Assembly: GCF_002288925.2 (NCBI RefSeq)
Contig: NW_022098076.1
Coordinates: forward strand, 88,110,964 to 88,174,963
Length of the DNA stretch: 64,000 bases
Direction of reading: 5' to 3'
Source of the DNA: Delphinapterus leucas
Taxonomy: Eukaryota > Chordata > Mammalia > Artiodactyla > Monodontidae
Positions 11,576-23,984 of this stretch are shown here, piece by piece. Below the pieces are notes generated by a model that had not been told where the DNA came from, made no database searches, and saw only the letters and a list, made by a program, of their open reading frames with translations. How positions within the stretch are numbered: position 1 is the stretch's first letter; the number at the start of each line of letters is the position of its first letter. The position numbers were made by a program, and so were the translations under genes.

Positions 11576-12394
11576 CTGTGTCTGGTTGAACATGGAACCT
11601 CGTATTTCTGCGGCTTACTGCAGGCCCCTACATCACCTAGAAGTTCTTTTTTAATAAAGGTTCGTGGGGCTCAGAAACAGTAATTGATTGGGATTTCTCT
11701 ATTGGAGTTTACAATCTCGTTGGACGGTATGGTAGTTAAACAAACAGACAGCTGGAGACTTGTTTCAACTTGAGAATAAATGAGAAGAATCAGACCACGA
11801 TAGAAGCAATTTTCCCACATCCGGACTGTCAGAAGCCAGCCCTCTGCCATGCTCTAGCAGGTCTCTGCGGCCTCTTCCTTTCCCAAGCGGAGATTAACAG
11901 ACAAGTTGTTGCCAGTGCAGAGGTGCTGGGCAGCCTCCATGTTGAGGCACATCTGCCAACCTGGCAGGGCCTTGGAGGCTTTTCTGTTGAGGAGTGAGCC
12001 TCATGTAGGGGCACCACGGCCTCCCTGCCTGCCACTTTAGTGGGAAGCAGCCCAGGAGAGCTGGTCACCTGGGAATACAGTAGGGCTGCCCAGCCACCGA
12101 GCCGCCGCAAGTGCCGGCAGGGCCGCTGAAGAAGACAGGACACTTTGAAGCATGTGTCCTCCTGCGGAGTGCTCTCCTGCTGTGTGTCCTTCACAGAGAG
12201 AAGTGGCTTCCCAAATATTGTTCCAGTTAAGAAGTTGAACCCTATTAATGTGGAAATTCCTTGGGTTTTAGAGTGATCACATCTGGGACTGTTGAGTCCC
12301 ACCCAGTCAGCTTGTTCCAGTGCGTCCTCTTTTAAATTTGATCTCAACTCATTATAAGAAATAACCCTAAGCTTTATGACATCAGGAACACTTA

Positions 12395-12610
12395 TCAAGT
12401 GTTTGCCATCGTCAGGTATTGTTATAATGTGTTTTCTTTCCCCTCATTTAATTTTCACAACCATATGAACTAGGTACCATCATTGTCCCCATTTTACAGA
12501 GGAGGAAACTGAGGTACAAATAGGTAAGGTAACTTGCCAGGGGTCGTGTAGCTCATAGGAAGTAAAGCCAGGTTTCAAAACCAGCCTGAAGTGTCCACAC
12601 CCTTTACTTC
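12395..12610 (-). repeat. MIR SINE (antisense)
   Basis: The + strand reads 'ctcatttaattttcacaacc', 'ccccattttacagaggaggaaac' in part, and 'aaggtaacttgccagg', which is MIR in reverse. Confidence 0.75.
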
Positions 12611-13287
12611 TCTACAGTGTTGCTTGTTGTTTATAGGTACACCCACTCGAAAGCGAAATGAGCTTATTTCTGGTATAGTAAGACCTGTGTCCCAGGCAGG
12701 AGGGTTGCAGCAAAGCTTGAGCTCTTTAGAGTGCTAGAAAGAAAACTTGTCCAGTGCTGTGGGCAGTTATTCTAGAGGATCCCCAAGGTCACTGTGAGAG
12801 CCTCTGACTGTCCCCTGAATTCCAGCCCAGAGCCCCTAGAAAGATTATACAAAGGTTGGAGAGAAAACAGATTTCTGCTTAATGAAAATGTTCCCCTAAG
12901 ATTATTGTGAAACTTATTTTTTTAACATTTAACATTGTGTCTAGTTTCTTAAATGATTTTCAACTATGCGAGATTATCCAAGGATTCTCTATTACCAAAG
13001 CTGATGTTTCAGCTAGCAAGGCATAGAAAGTCTGTTCATTTTCCTTCTTGCTGGATCCCAGCCCTTTCTAATATCCTCTACTAACCTCTTTAATTTTTTT
13101 GATCTTTGCATTTCATCTTAGCTGTAAGCTTCTTTCTGTATTTTCTTTAAAGTTCACAACACCCATATGTTCTTTGGTCTTTACCATAGTTAGAATGGTA
13201 CCTATTAGACTGATATATTGTTCAAAAAGAGAAAGGCTCTTTAAGACACTAGTAATTGTTTTGGATGAGAGTAGGAACCTCCGGTAA

Positions 13288-13410
13288 CCCCAGGTGGGCC
13301 TCCTAGGTGTCCCTTCCAGACTGTTCTGAGCAACCCAGGAAGCGCTGTCCCCAGGTATGGGCCTCCTAGGTGTCCCTTCCAGATTGTTCTGAGCACCCCA
13401 GGAAGCGTCA
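13288..13410 (+). repeat. Two-copy tandem duplication, about 63-bp unit
   Basis: GGGCCTCCTAGGTGTCCCTT at about 13296 recurs at about 13359, and the following 'ccaga(c/t)tgttctgagca(a/c)cccaggaagcg' also recurs. The offset is 63 bp. The copies differ by a few substitutions and a short indel. No repeat family is recognised. Confidence 0.9.
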
Positions 13411-16400
13411 GGTCAACAGACACTTTGTGACTGGATGGCTGTGGCCAGTGATCTTGTGCCAGGAGGTGCTGCCAAGCCCACTGCTGCAGCTTGAAGGCTG
13501 GTTGCAGGAGGAGGACAGTAGGGCAGACTGGCTGCCCCAGGACCAGAAGGGACCTTAGGATGTTGTCCTGGAATATGTTGTTCAGACATTTGGCCTCATC
13601 TGGGAGGAAAGAAGCACAGTGGGCATGGAATCAAGTCATGAACTTCGACAGTCGCTCTTGGCTACGTAACACAGCTTTATGCAGGGGAATACTTCACTGC
13701 CACCTCTTTCTCATTAAAAGGTGAGCGCTGGTCCTCCGAAAATCTTCAGAGCTTTTCTTCTGACAGGTATAGCAGGGACTTATTATGGAGGCTTTCTTCC
13801 AGTAAACCTAGAAAGTATCTCACATTCATCTGTAAAATAAACCACAAGGATGACCATAGAGGAACTCAGCTCCATTTTACAGGTGGGAAGGCTAAGGTCA
13901 TCAGAACCCCACACCATCCCAGAGTCTGGGGAAGAACAGAGACAAGGCCAGAGCTGCTGGCTCCCAGCTTGGGGTTATATAACTCCTTCAACTCCTCAAG
14001 TCCCTGGAAACTGAGGCCAATTCCCTGGAAGATCATTCTGTTCTCTCCTGTTTTTTCAAGACTAGAGCCAGCTTGATCACTGGCTCTGAGGCATGTATGA
14101 GAATGACCCGTTTTCTTTCTTCCATGAACTGAATGCCTACCGTCATGATCATTGTTGAATCAAGTTGTATTCGAACTTGCCTGGCTCTCATATTTTTATG
14201 TATGTTTGGCTTATATTTTGAAGAACTTTATTTTATTTATGTATACTCTCATCTGTTTCCAAAAAGGATTTGAGAAGACTTGCAACAAGGAAATAAACAG
14301 TAAAATGAATACAGTAGAAAGAAAGACAGAAAATCAGAGCCAAGGAAAAGAGGCAGAAGTAATAGGACATCTGTAAGAGAGCATAATTCCTGTGACTGGG
14401 CGTCATATTATCTGACTTGAGTATCAGAAATGCAGAAATAGCTTCCTGCTTTGTGGAGAAGAGACAGATTTCATAAGGTTATTTCTTGTAACAAATCTCA
14501 CTGAAAGTCAAGGGATACTTTTCCTAGCACTAAAAGCAGTTTCTCACATGAGGCTTGATAGTGGGGGCATTAAGTGTTATAGTGGACACATTTTTACATT
14601 TGTGGCCAATGAAGAAGGAGGTATTATAAGGCTATTTCTTAAACTCAGGTGAAAGTTGAAGGATAAAACACAGCTTGAGGAAGGCAAGTAAGCTAGTGAA
14701 CAAGCTCGTGTCATCTACAGGTGTCACTTCCCTGTAGCCTAACTTGACTCAAGGACAAAGCTTAGACCACCTGCCTGAGTGAGCAGATAGCCTGTCACTT
14801 AGACTGCTTCTGACACATTTCCCTGGTGTCCGCTGTGTGTGTGATGGAAACTATGTAGCAGAGGCGCTGAAGTGGGAGGCTCTGGCAGGTGGACATTCTC
14901 CACTGTTTGGGGCAGGACCACAAGCTTTAGAAAGTAGGTGGCTAGGCTGCAAAACTGATATATTCTAAATGCCAGGAGACCCAGACAATCTCTCTGTACG
15001 ATGCACAGTCACCTCCATGCATGTGGAGGGGCCATATGCAGTTCCCACAGTCAACATGGGCACTTCCCTGCGGAAGCAGCTTTGGGCAGTTCCAGTCCCT
15101 GAAGAGTGGTTGGCCTGAGCCCTAGAGCTCTGAGCAGAGATGGCTCTGGTCTGGTAATGTCCCAACAGAAGTCACCCTCTTTGGCTGTGAAAATCCTCAA
15201 AAATGCTCCTGCTGTGAGTGGGTCGAGCACGTCGGTTGCAGCGTCCCTCTGCATACGACACGTGCAGACCTGTTCACCGTGCTTTGTGTTCCCCGTTGCC
15301 ATATTTCTCAGGAATTTGCAGGGTAAAAATGTGGCCCAGTGACCAGGGAAGGCCTGATCAGGAAAGCTGGGGCAAGGGAACGCCTGTTCTGCTAACACAG
15401 GTGCTGGGAAGGGGAATGAGCTCTTCTGTGCCGGTCTCACCCAGCGCTAAAAGCAGAGGTGCTGCGGAGTCATGGCCCACAGAGCTCTACTGCCCCGGCC
15501 TCGCTGGTGAGCCATGAAGTAACCCTCAGACAGGCGGGCAGGAGGGGTCAGGGCTCTTCTCTCCCGGGACTGGCTTGTTGACTGAGGCAAACCCAGTATG
15601 AACCAACCAGGTTGGCCTCTGTGACTCCTGACTAAAGAACAGCCTTCTCTATGGATTGACCGTAGCTCCAGAGACAGGCGGCTTTTCTTCTGAGCAAGTA
15701 AAACTTCAGCATTGAAGAATCCTTGACCTGTCATTTTTCACCTTCATGAGGATAGCACGAGCCTCTGGAACAAGGTGCAATGGAGTCAGGAGAAGTGGCT
15801 TTAAGTGAAAACACAGCTGTGGGGTTTACAGACGGCGCTGCAGGGAGGCGTCATCCAGTGGGAGCGGCCAGCCTCGCTATAGACTTTCCAACACTAATGA
15901 ATCGGGAACTCCATGCTGAACAGGATTTAGTTTGATGGGTCCCTGTGCCAGCAGATGGATGTATTTTTCTTGAAAGACCAAGGTGCCAGAAATCTCCATG
16001 ATTACGTTACTGGAGCGAGGCTCTTTTTTGTGGTTTGTGCAGTTGAGCATCAGGACTGCAGGATTCTCTTGCACTTTCTCACTCTTATTTTTTCCAGGTC
16101 AGAACCAGAGCTTGGGGTGGGGAGGAAAATCCTGCTGAATGAGCAAGTTCTTTCTTAAAAAGCTTTCTCCAAGTCCAAAAAGACTTCAGTGGACTTAGGA
16201 GAAAGAAACTTAATACATTGCCGTAGAGTCACTGTGAACCAAGCGAAAGCCAAGTCCACAGCATCTTTGTCTTATAAAAGAAAGCAGAGAGGAGATGGGA
16301 AAAAAAATAATGCTTAGGAAATCCAAACCAAACAACGAAAACTAAAGAAGAGAAACTAAAGATCACCTCAGAGAATGTGAAGATTTCCTTCTAATAAGAT

Positions 16401-18367
16401 TTTTCAATTGCAAAACCAAGGCTCAGGTAGAGGTAACTTTTCTCTTCTTTTTAAGTATGCCGTAAATGGCATACCTCAGATGTTTGAACTATGATGGGGT
16501 TTGCCACTTTCAGCTTAAGGAAGAGTTGGACACCCTGCAAGACCAGTGGACTGTGAGGGGAAGAGTCGGCCATGCAGAGGCTGGAGGCTTCCCAGTCTGG
16601 TCCTTGACCTGCATTTGAACCTTGGTCCTAATAGCTAGCAGATTGAAGCAAGCTCACTGGCATCCCGGAGAACCCATGTTGGTTTGAACTGGAGCAATGC
16701 TGGCCACAGAACCAGCACTCTGCTTTCACCAGCTACCTCTCTCATTACTCCCCTGTGAGAGGAACTCGGTGCTGGGTCGTGGAGGTTGCCCCTGTTTGGT
16801 CACGGAGCAGCCTGCAGAGAGGGGACCCACTCTTTTATGCCCGGCCTGCAAGTGCCGTCCAGCCCATGGCCAGAAAGAGAGCTGGTTGCCTGCCAGAGGT
16901 CATCTTGGAGCTGTTGTGGACGAGACAGGCAATTGCTAAACTTCTTAACACATCTCTTACCCTACCAAAGTCAGGCCAGCGTTTTCAAAAGCACCAAAGG
17001 CTCTGAGCTGGTATTACTTAGCTGATGGAGTTTAGTACCAAGTGGCCTGTGTGTATGTTCTCCAGGAATGTGGCTGTTTGGGAAAGCCAGCTGTGCACCT
17101 GAGCAGATTAGGGACCAATTTGCTCATTAGCCCAGGGGAACATCTAGCAAGCCACCCCTCAGCCACCTTTCCTGTCCCGTCCCGTCACTCTTTCTCAGTT
17201 ATTCTTATGAATGTAATCTGGCCCATTGGCTTCACTGGGCTGGGGTACAGAGTAAGGTCATGCTTCCTTTAATGGTTACATTAAGTGACTCCATGGACCC
17301 CTCTGCTGCTTAGCCTGGGGCGTTCATTCTTCCCCTTAGGTTCACCTAAAGCCTCTTCCTCAAGCAACGTCTGAGAACCCTGAGGAAGCCTTCGTTAGTC
17401 CTGAATCGGTCGTTCTTACCGCTCACCTGTTGTCACCAGCTGGGAGGATGGCCCTGTGGCCTCTCCTGCCCTAGACCCGGAGGGGCTGCAGGAGGACCTT
17501 TTGCAGACCTACCAACCCCCGTAGGGCCTCTACCCCCACGTTCCCACAGCCCGTGGGGAAGGACTGCGGCCCCTTCCACTCACCCAGGCTCCGTCAGCTC
17601 GCCCACGGTGCCGGTTTCCCTGAGGCAGGAGGGCTCCCAGCAGGAGTCTCACGCTCCAGCTGCCCAGGGCCTACCCTCCTCTGTGGTCTGGCCTGAGCCC
17701 CTGAAAGCAGAAGGCTCTTCTCTTTCCTGCTTGAGAGAGATTGGCTTGTCCTTTGTCCAGAGGAAAGGCTTATCTCTAACTAGACCCATTTAAAGGCCTC
17801 CTTCCTCTGCTGCAAGAGGCTGACAGAGCAGCCTTGTCACTGCCTCGTGGGCCCTTTGCTGCCTTCCCTCCTTACCTAGTACCAGGGATGTTGTGCGGCT
17901 GGAAACTGTCCTCCCAGGGAAGAGGTTGACTCATAGCAGGCTCTTCTGCTTGACAATGGCAGCTGCCTCTGGAAAGGGAAAGCCGGACCTCATGAAATCT
18001 CGGAGTAGCTGTCATCCTTGCAGGCCAGCGTTCCAAGCTGAGCCACTCTGTGGATGGACCCCTGCAGGCCTTGATTAGAGCCCGCACTGGCACAGATGGC
18101 AGCCTGTAGGCCTGCCCGTTTCCTTGCCACGCTAGGCTCATGGGACGTATTCAGTAAATACTGTTGAGTGAAGGACCGAGTGCCTCTTCATAGGCACTGG
18201 CAAGATGGGAGCCTCTGGGCACCGAGAGGATTTGAGCCACTGCTTGTAGTCTGGGGGCACAGCGACTGAGGGGTGGCACACGTGCGGCAGAATCTCTCTA
18301 CAGAGGTGAGAGTGATTACAAACTCGGATGAAATTGGGTGACTAGGAGCTTGCAGGGGAACATGATT

Positions 18368-18739
18368 CTGTGTCTGTAAATTTTTTTTTTAATTATTTAT
18401 TTCTGGCTACGTTGTGTCTTCGGTGCTGCACGCGGGCTTTCTCTAGTTGCGGCGAGCGGGGGCTCCTCTTCGTTGCGGTGCGCGGGCTTCTCATTGCAGT
18501 GGCTTCTCTTGTTGCGGAGCACAGGCTCTAGGCGCACGGGCTTCAGTAGTTGTGGCACGTGGGCTCAGTAGTTGTGGCTCGCGGGCTCTAGAGCACAGGC
18601 TCAGTAGTTATGGCACATGGGCTTAGTTGCTCCACGGCATGTGGGATCTTCCTGGACCAGGGCTCGAACCCATGTCCCCTGCTTTGGCAGGCGATTCTTG
18701 ACCACTGTGCCACCGGGGAAGTCCCTGTGTCTGTAAATT
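18368..18739 (-). repeat. CHR-2-like SINE (antisense) with perfect 15-bp target duplication
   Basis: CTGTGTCTGTAAATT occurs at 18368-18382 and 18725-18739. Between them lies a T-rich tail and a long CHR body in reverse, ending at GTGCCACCGGGGAAGTCC. The long body with repeated 'cagtagttgtggc' segments marks the CHR-2-like form. Confidence 0.93.
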
Positions 18740-20289
18740 AAATGACTGGAGCAGTTAGTCGCTGACAGGTAAACGAGATGCTCCAAATCTCTACTCTGCA
18801 GTTCAGCTCAGCGACATGCTTTGGGCACCTGCTGTGGACAGAGATAAGGGCACTGAGTGCCCAGGGTACCTGGCGAAGCTACCCATCCCGAACCCTCGGA
18901 CTCACTGGGGAGAGCGGCCCTGCCTCCAGTTACCAGAGGAGGGAATAATAGAAGGTCCAGTTTTACAGAGAGAATCTCAAAGGATGTGTGGGATCTTGCT
19001 GGGACAGACAGGAAGGGCTCCCCTGGAAGCAGTCGTGGCACAAGGAGGGGCCCAGAGGTAGGAGAATGTGCACGGCTTGGTCCAGCCTCATGCAGTGAGC
19101 TGTGCAGTTGTAGAAGGAATGCACAGAGCTTTGCAGCAGGATGACGCCAGGGCGCTCTTCCCTGTCTGGCAGACTCGTGTTTCTCCTTCAAGACGCCCAT
19201 CTTCTGCCCTGGGGCCCTTCCGGGTTGGCATACCCTCCTCGGCACTTGCCACCCCACCAGTCCCTTGGTCACAGTCCATATTTGTTCACATGGGCAACCA
19301 ACCCCCAGAGAGCCTGGATCGTGTTTAATTCATGAATATATTTCCGACATATAGACAGCAGGAAGCCATCAAGGTCCTTACAGATGGAAGTGTCATCAGG
19401 CTTTTGTTTAGAAGGATGGCTCAGCTGTGTTATGGAGAGTGGATTAGAGAGAGCAGAGCCAGGGCAGTGGAGTGTGTCGGTGTCCTCGAGAGAAATAATG
19501 AGCAATTACAAAGAGCGGCCGAGGCCCGGAAGGCTGGCAGAGACCGGGCACAGCTCCATCGAGGCCCTGGCTCTGCTTTTCTCTGAGTCTTTTGAGTCTG
19601 CTTCCTGTGTGAGTTGGCTTCATTCTCAGGCTGGTAGCAAGCAAGTTGCAGCAGTTCTGACCCTCGTGCCTGGAAGCACCCAGCAAACACTGGCCTCCAT
19701 TGGATCACATGACCATTCCTGAAGCAGTGCCTAGGGTCAGGAAATGCCGTGCACTGGCTGGCTTGGGTTCCTGATCAGTTACTGAAAGGTGCATGAGGTT
19801 ACCTTAGAACGGCCAGGTCCAGCCACGGAGATTGGATCTGCTTCCCCTTGAATCCCCTGGCCTGGGGTGGGAGGGCGTATAGCTGAATGAAACTAGAATA
19901 CCATTAGGAAGGAGGAAATGACTGCTAGACATGCACTTACGTCTGCTCTAGGGACCAGCTGGACCGGTTCATTCATGTATTAAACCGTGCACATAGTAGG
20001 CGCCTACTCCCACACCCATACATACCTACACACCTGCGGGGACACGCTTTGTGGACTGGTTTATCTGGGCAGCAGCATCTCATCCTCCTGAATGAATGTC
20101 AGACCTCTCATGGAGGACCCCACGCCCCACCCCAACCTCTGACTCTCCGTTTCTCGACTTCTCCTTGCATCTTGTGATTGTTCCATCTCCAAGATCAGAC
20201 ATGGCCTTCTCTCTGACCACAGCCTCCAGTGCCCCCGACTTCCTCACCCAGTGACTCCCACAAACCCTCTCCTTGACCTCATGGACACC

Positions 20290-20470
20290 TAGGAGGCCAG
20301 TATAGGCCAGTGGTTAGCAACATGGACTACACTTCAGTTCTGCCACTTACTTGCTAATTTACGTAAACTACTCTGCAGTGTAAGGATAGGAGCCAAGCTC
20401 GCAGGGTTGTTGGGAGGATTAAATAAAGTCACACGTGAAAGGTGCCTAGGACAGAGGACGTACTCAAAGA
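20290..20470 (+). repeat. MIR SINE (sense)
   Basis: Blocks 'gccagtggttagcaacatgg', 'ttctgccacttacttgc' and 'gggttgttgggaggattaaa', followed by 'aaaggtgcctaggacag', fit MIR order. Confidence 0.7.
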
Positions 20471-20899
20471 ATATTAACTCCATACAAGACCTCCTTCACC
20501 CAGACTCTTCTGTTTTCTTCCAGTCAGTCCCTTCCATCTGTATTTCCTGCCTGTTTCCCCATAGAGTCCCTGATCCATCTGTTGCCAGTATTATACCTCT
20601 ACTCCCTTGATCCCTCAAACCTATTCTTCCCTCAGACCTTTCTGGCAAATGCTCAGCTCCACACCCACCTAACTTTCTTCATTCCAGCATCTAGGTTGCT
20701 AGAAAAAAAAATCATCTGGACAGATGGTTGCTACGGTGACCTCAGATCCTGTGGCCTCAGCTAGACCCGTAATGCTCCCTGGCAACCCTTATGCTCGTCT
20801 CCGGTCAGCTGCTTTTCCTGTTCTCCAGAGAAGCAATTTCAAACTTTCATCATATTCCTCCAACTTCCGTTCCTTCCCTCACCAAACCCTCCATTCCTT

Positions 20900-21895
20900 G
20901 CAGGTAATTTGGCCTCCTAGTTCTTAGAAAAGAACAATAATCAGGCTGGCACATTCCAAACCACCACCATGCCCGCATACCCCCCCACCAAATCCATAGA
21001 TAGATCTTCAGCCCCACGCCGCCTTCCCTACCGCTGCAGTGAGAAAGGGTCTTCGCTTGCATGTCGGATTCCACCCCCTCCTGTCATCTCAGGCATCTGT
21101 CTCCTGTGTCTTCAACCCCTCCCTCTATATTTCCTCCTTCCATCAGCATTTAAACAAGTCTCTGTCATCTTACAGTCCACTCTCCTTCAATCCCGCATCC
21201 TGGTAGCCAGTCCCGTTCCGTTCCATTCACCTTGGCTCTTCCCAGCCACTCTCCAGTTTGCTGAAAGAGTTAACACTCATGATCCCCACTTCCTCACGCT
21301 CTGCTCATTTGTCAGCCCATCACGCCCTGACCTCTGCTCCCACCGCTGCCCTGAGGGTTCTCGTTGCTAAATCCAGCGGATTCTTGGTTCAGATGCTTGT
21401 TCCTCTCTTACTTGACCTCTTAGAAGGATTTGACGCCGCTGAGTGCTCCCTCCTTACGACGTGTTCCCGCCTTGGCTCCTGTAACGTCATAACTTAGAAC
21501 ACCATGGCTACCCCTTCTCAGTGTCTGTTGTCCAGCTCTTAAATGTAGCTGTTCTATCAAAAACCTCATTTTCACTCAACATACTCTCTCAGGACCATCT
21601 CATCCGCTCCAGTGGCTTCAGTTGCCATCTGTCTTCGCATCCAAATTTTCCCAGACCTGTACCTCCAGGTTACGGTCTTGCTTATAAAATTCAGAATTGT
21701 TTACACAGCTGCCTACTGGTCACCTCCACTAAGATACCTCTTGGGCACCTTAAAATCAGCACTCCCGGCCCTGCCATTCCTCCTTATCACGGGAAGCATC
21801 TACCTGGCTCTCCAAGGCAGAAACCCTTAGACATTCATTGTCTTTGGCTCCTCTCTCTTTTGCAGACTTTATTATCTCCGGGCCATCACCAAGTC
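20900..21895 (+). repeat. L2 LINE, decayed ORF2 region (sense)
   Basis: The segment around 21360-21480 resembles the L2/CR1 reverse transcriptase region: a degraded version of the 'LDLSAAFDTVDHSLL' motif can be read as LLDLLEGFDAAECSLL. The following 'ctcaggaccatctcatccgc' and 'gtggcttcagttgcc' blocks also follow L2 order. Stops and frameshifts interrupt it, so it cannot encode an active enzyme. Confidence 0.65.
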
Positions 21896-21899
21896 CAAA

Positions 21900-22265
21900 A
21901 TTCTGGTAAGGTGGCAAGAACACAGGTTCTGGTTGAAATTCCAGTTCTAATTGTGGTTTGAACAAATTACTTCACCTTTTTCCAACTCAAGTTCCTCACC
22001 TGTGAAAAGGAAATAGTAATACCGAATTCACATGGCTGTGGTCATGGGGTACTTCTCTGGCGGTCCAGTAGTTAGGACCCCGCACTTTCACTGCCAAGGG
22101 CCCGGGTTCGACCCCTGGCCGGGGAACTAAGGTCCCACAAGCTGTGCGGCACGGCCCCAAGAAAACCCAAAAACGTAAAAACAAAAAAACAAAACAAAAA
22201 ACCAAATGGTTGTGGTCAGGATAAAGGAAAGCCTTTACTTGGTAGGCTTTCAATAAATATGAGGG
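21900..22265 (+). repeat. MIR SINE (sense), split by a CHR-1-like SINE
   Basis: The left part contains 'acacaggttctggttgaaat', 'aaattacttcacctttttcc' and 'aagttcctcacctgtgaaaa'. The right part, after 22219, contains 'taggctttcaataaatatg'. These are consecutive MIR blocks separated by the younger SINE. Confidence 0.7.
22032..22219 (+). repeat. CHR-1-like short SINE inside a MIR
   Basis: The head starts GGGGTACTTCTCTGGCGGTC at about 22046, has B box GGTTCGACCCC, and ends in an A-rich (AAAAC)n tail. The host sequence ATGGCTGTGGTCATGG at 22032-22047 is repeated, with small differences, as ATGGTTGTGGTCAG at 22206-22219. Confidence 0.87.
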
Positions 22266-22589
22266 CTCTTCTGTCCCCATTTCCTCTCTCCCCATCTCCA
22301 TCTGCTTACTCACCTTATTGTTGAATTGGTGTACATATAGTTTCTTGACCTTGAGAATCCCCCAGGAATGAAGTTTCCCATAATTCCTTCATGACTAAGG
22401 ACAACAGCTTATATCTCGTCATGCTTCTCATAAAGACTTTGGAAAATGCAAAAAAAGTAAAGCAATCACTGTTGCCATTTTGATATCGTTCCAGTCTTCT
22501 ATGCGTTCTTTGTTCTTTTCTTAATGTAGTTTTTTTCCTATATAATTGAGTACACATCCTGCTGCTTTTCATCTAATCCAGATACTTTC

Positions 22590-22850
22590 CCAGGTTAACA
22601 AAAGTTCTTCATAAACAGTTTAATGGCTGCCTGCTATTCTGCATGTGACTACAGTATGGTTTATTTAACTATTTTGCTATTGTTGGTTTTTTAGAGTCTT
22701 TCCAGTAAATAATACTGAGGTAAACAGTTTTGCAAAAAAAACCCCACTTTTCCTCCTACGTTTATAATAATTTTTCTAAGCCATAAATTCATAACTTGAA
22801 TCGCTGAATTGAAGGATTTGAAAATTTCTAAGCAGTGCAGTCTGAAGTGG
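22590..22850 (-). repeat. Possible old L1 3'-end fragment (antisense)
   Basis: The AT-rich sequence has L1-like phrases in reverse ('tgcctgctattctgc', 'tttccagtaaataatactg'). The match is weak and the limits are uncertain. Confidence 0.4.
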
Positions 22851-23239
22851 ACTAAATGAATATAGGCCTTACCTTAACTACAAAGAGGGAAGTAAAGAAA
22901 AAAGTGTTGTAATTAACAGATATTTTTGAATAATTGTTTTCTGTTTTACTGAAAGAGGGCTTGGAAGATCCAAGCAGTGCTCTGTGGGGAAAACATGCCT
23001 TTGACTTGAAGTTCCTGGGTCCATGATGGTAAAGGAGGGCTTGTTTCTGTTTTTGTGTTTTCATCTGGGTCAGTGAGAGGACAGGCCATTCCTACAAGCT
23101 CGTTTCCCTCTAAGGAAGAGAAAAATCATCCAGCATCTAATGATGCAGATCATTAGTTGTGTCAACAGCCTTGCAGTTAAAAAAAAAAAAAGTTGCAACA
23201 ATGTATCCTCCTAACGTGCAGTTAATTTTAGTTAAAACT

Positions 23240-23413
23240 TCCCTGGTGATTTTCATTTCTTAATTTAATTTAACTTATTATTAGTTTGTTTGGCCTCGCG
23301 GTGCAGCTTGAAGGATCGTAGTTCCCCAACCAGGGATTGAACCCGGGCCACCACAGTGAAAGCACCAAGTCCTAACCACTGGACCACCAGGGAATTCCGT
23401 CCCTGGTGATTTT
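23240..23413 (-). repeat. CHR-1-like SINE (antisense) with 14-bp target duplication
   Basis: TCCCTGGTGATTTT is present at 23240-23253 and 23400-23413. Between them is a reversed SINE ending ACCACTGGACCACCAGGGAA, with the B box in reverse (GGGATTGAACC). Confidence 0.9.
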
Positions 23414-23550
23414 TAAACCCGGTGAATTTGTAAATCTAGTAAATGGCCCTGCATTTGGAAACGTTAGAGCTGCCATAGCCAACTGGGCTCTAGCAAGACA
23501 CACACAACTCACTGAGCTCGGGCTTCCCAGCAACGCCCGAGCGCTCCCCT

Positions 23551-23982
23551 CAGAATCCAGAGGTTTTTTTTTTTTACATCTTTATTGGAGTATAATTGCT
23601 TTACAGTGGTGTGCTAGTTTCTGCTTTATAACAAAGTGAGTCAGTTATACATATACATATGTTCCCATATCTCTTCCCTCTTGCGTCTCCCTCCCTCCCC
23701 CCCCCCCCCCCTATCCCACCCCTCCAGGTGGTCACAGAGCACCGAGCTGATCTCCCTGTGCTGTGCGGCTGCTTCCCACTAGCTATCTCCCTTACGTTTG
23801 GTAGTGTATACATGTCCATGCCTCTCTCTCGCTTTGTCACAGCTTACCCTCCCCCCTCCCCACATCCTCAAGTCCATTCTCTAGTAGGTCTGTGTCTTAA
23901 ATACTGTATGCTAACACATATGTATGGAATTTAAGAAAAAAAAAATGTCATGAAGAACCTAGGGGTAAGACAGAATCCAGAG
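23551..23982 (-). repeat. 5'-truncated, 5'-inverted (twin-primed) L1 insertion
   Basis: A perfect 12-bp target duplication CAGAATCCAGAG lies at 23551-23562 and 23971-23982. From the T run at 23564 to about 23898 the L1 3' end is antisense (3' UTR with 'ttattggagtataattgctt', ending near 'aggtctgtgtctt'). From about 23900 to 23970 the adjacent upstream L1 segment is in the opposite, sense orientation ('gtatgctaacacatatgtatg', 'atgtcatgaagaacctaggg'). The head-to-head arrangement is the signature of twin priming. It includes a 15-C run at 23697-23711. It encodes nothing intact. Confidence 0.85.
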
Positions 23983-23984
23983 CT

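Noticed and set aside
16455..16474. Inverted repeat GTATGCC/GGCATAC with 6-base loop
   Set aside because: A 7-bp stem is expected by chance in 64 kb; there is no supporting context such as a T-rich run or conserved motif.
20900..21895. Possible functional reverse transcriptase
   Set aside because: Only a degraded L2 RT-like motif is left. Stops and frameshifts interrupt it, and it is an ancient dead LINE.
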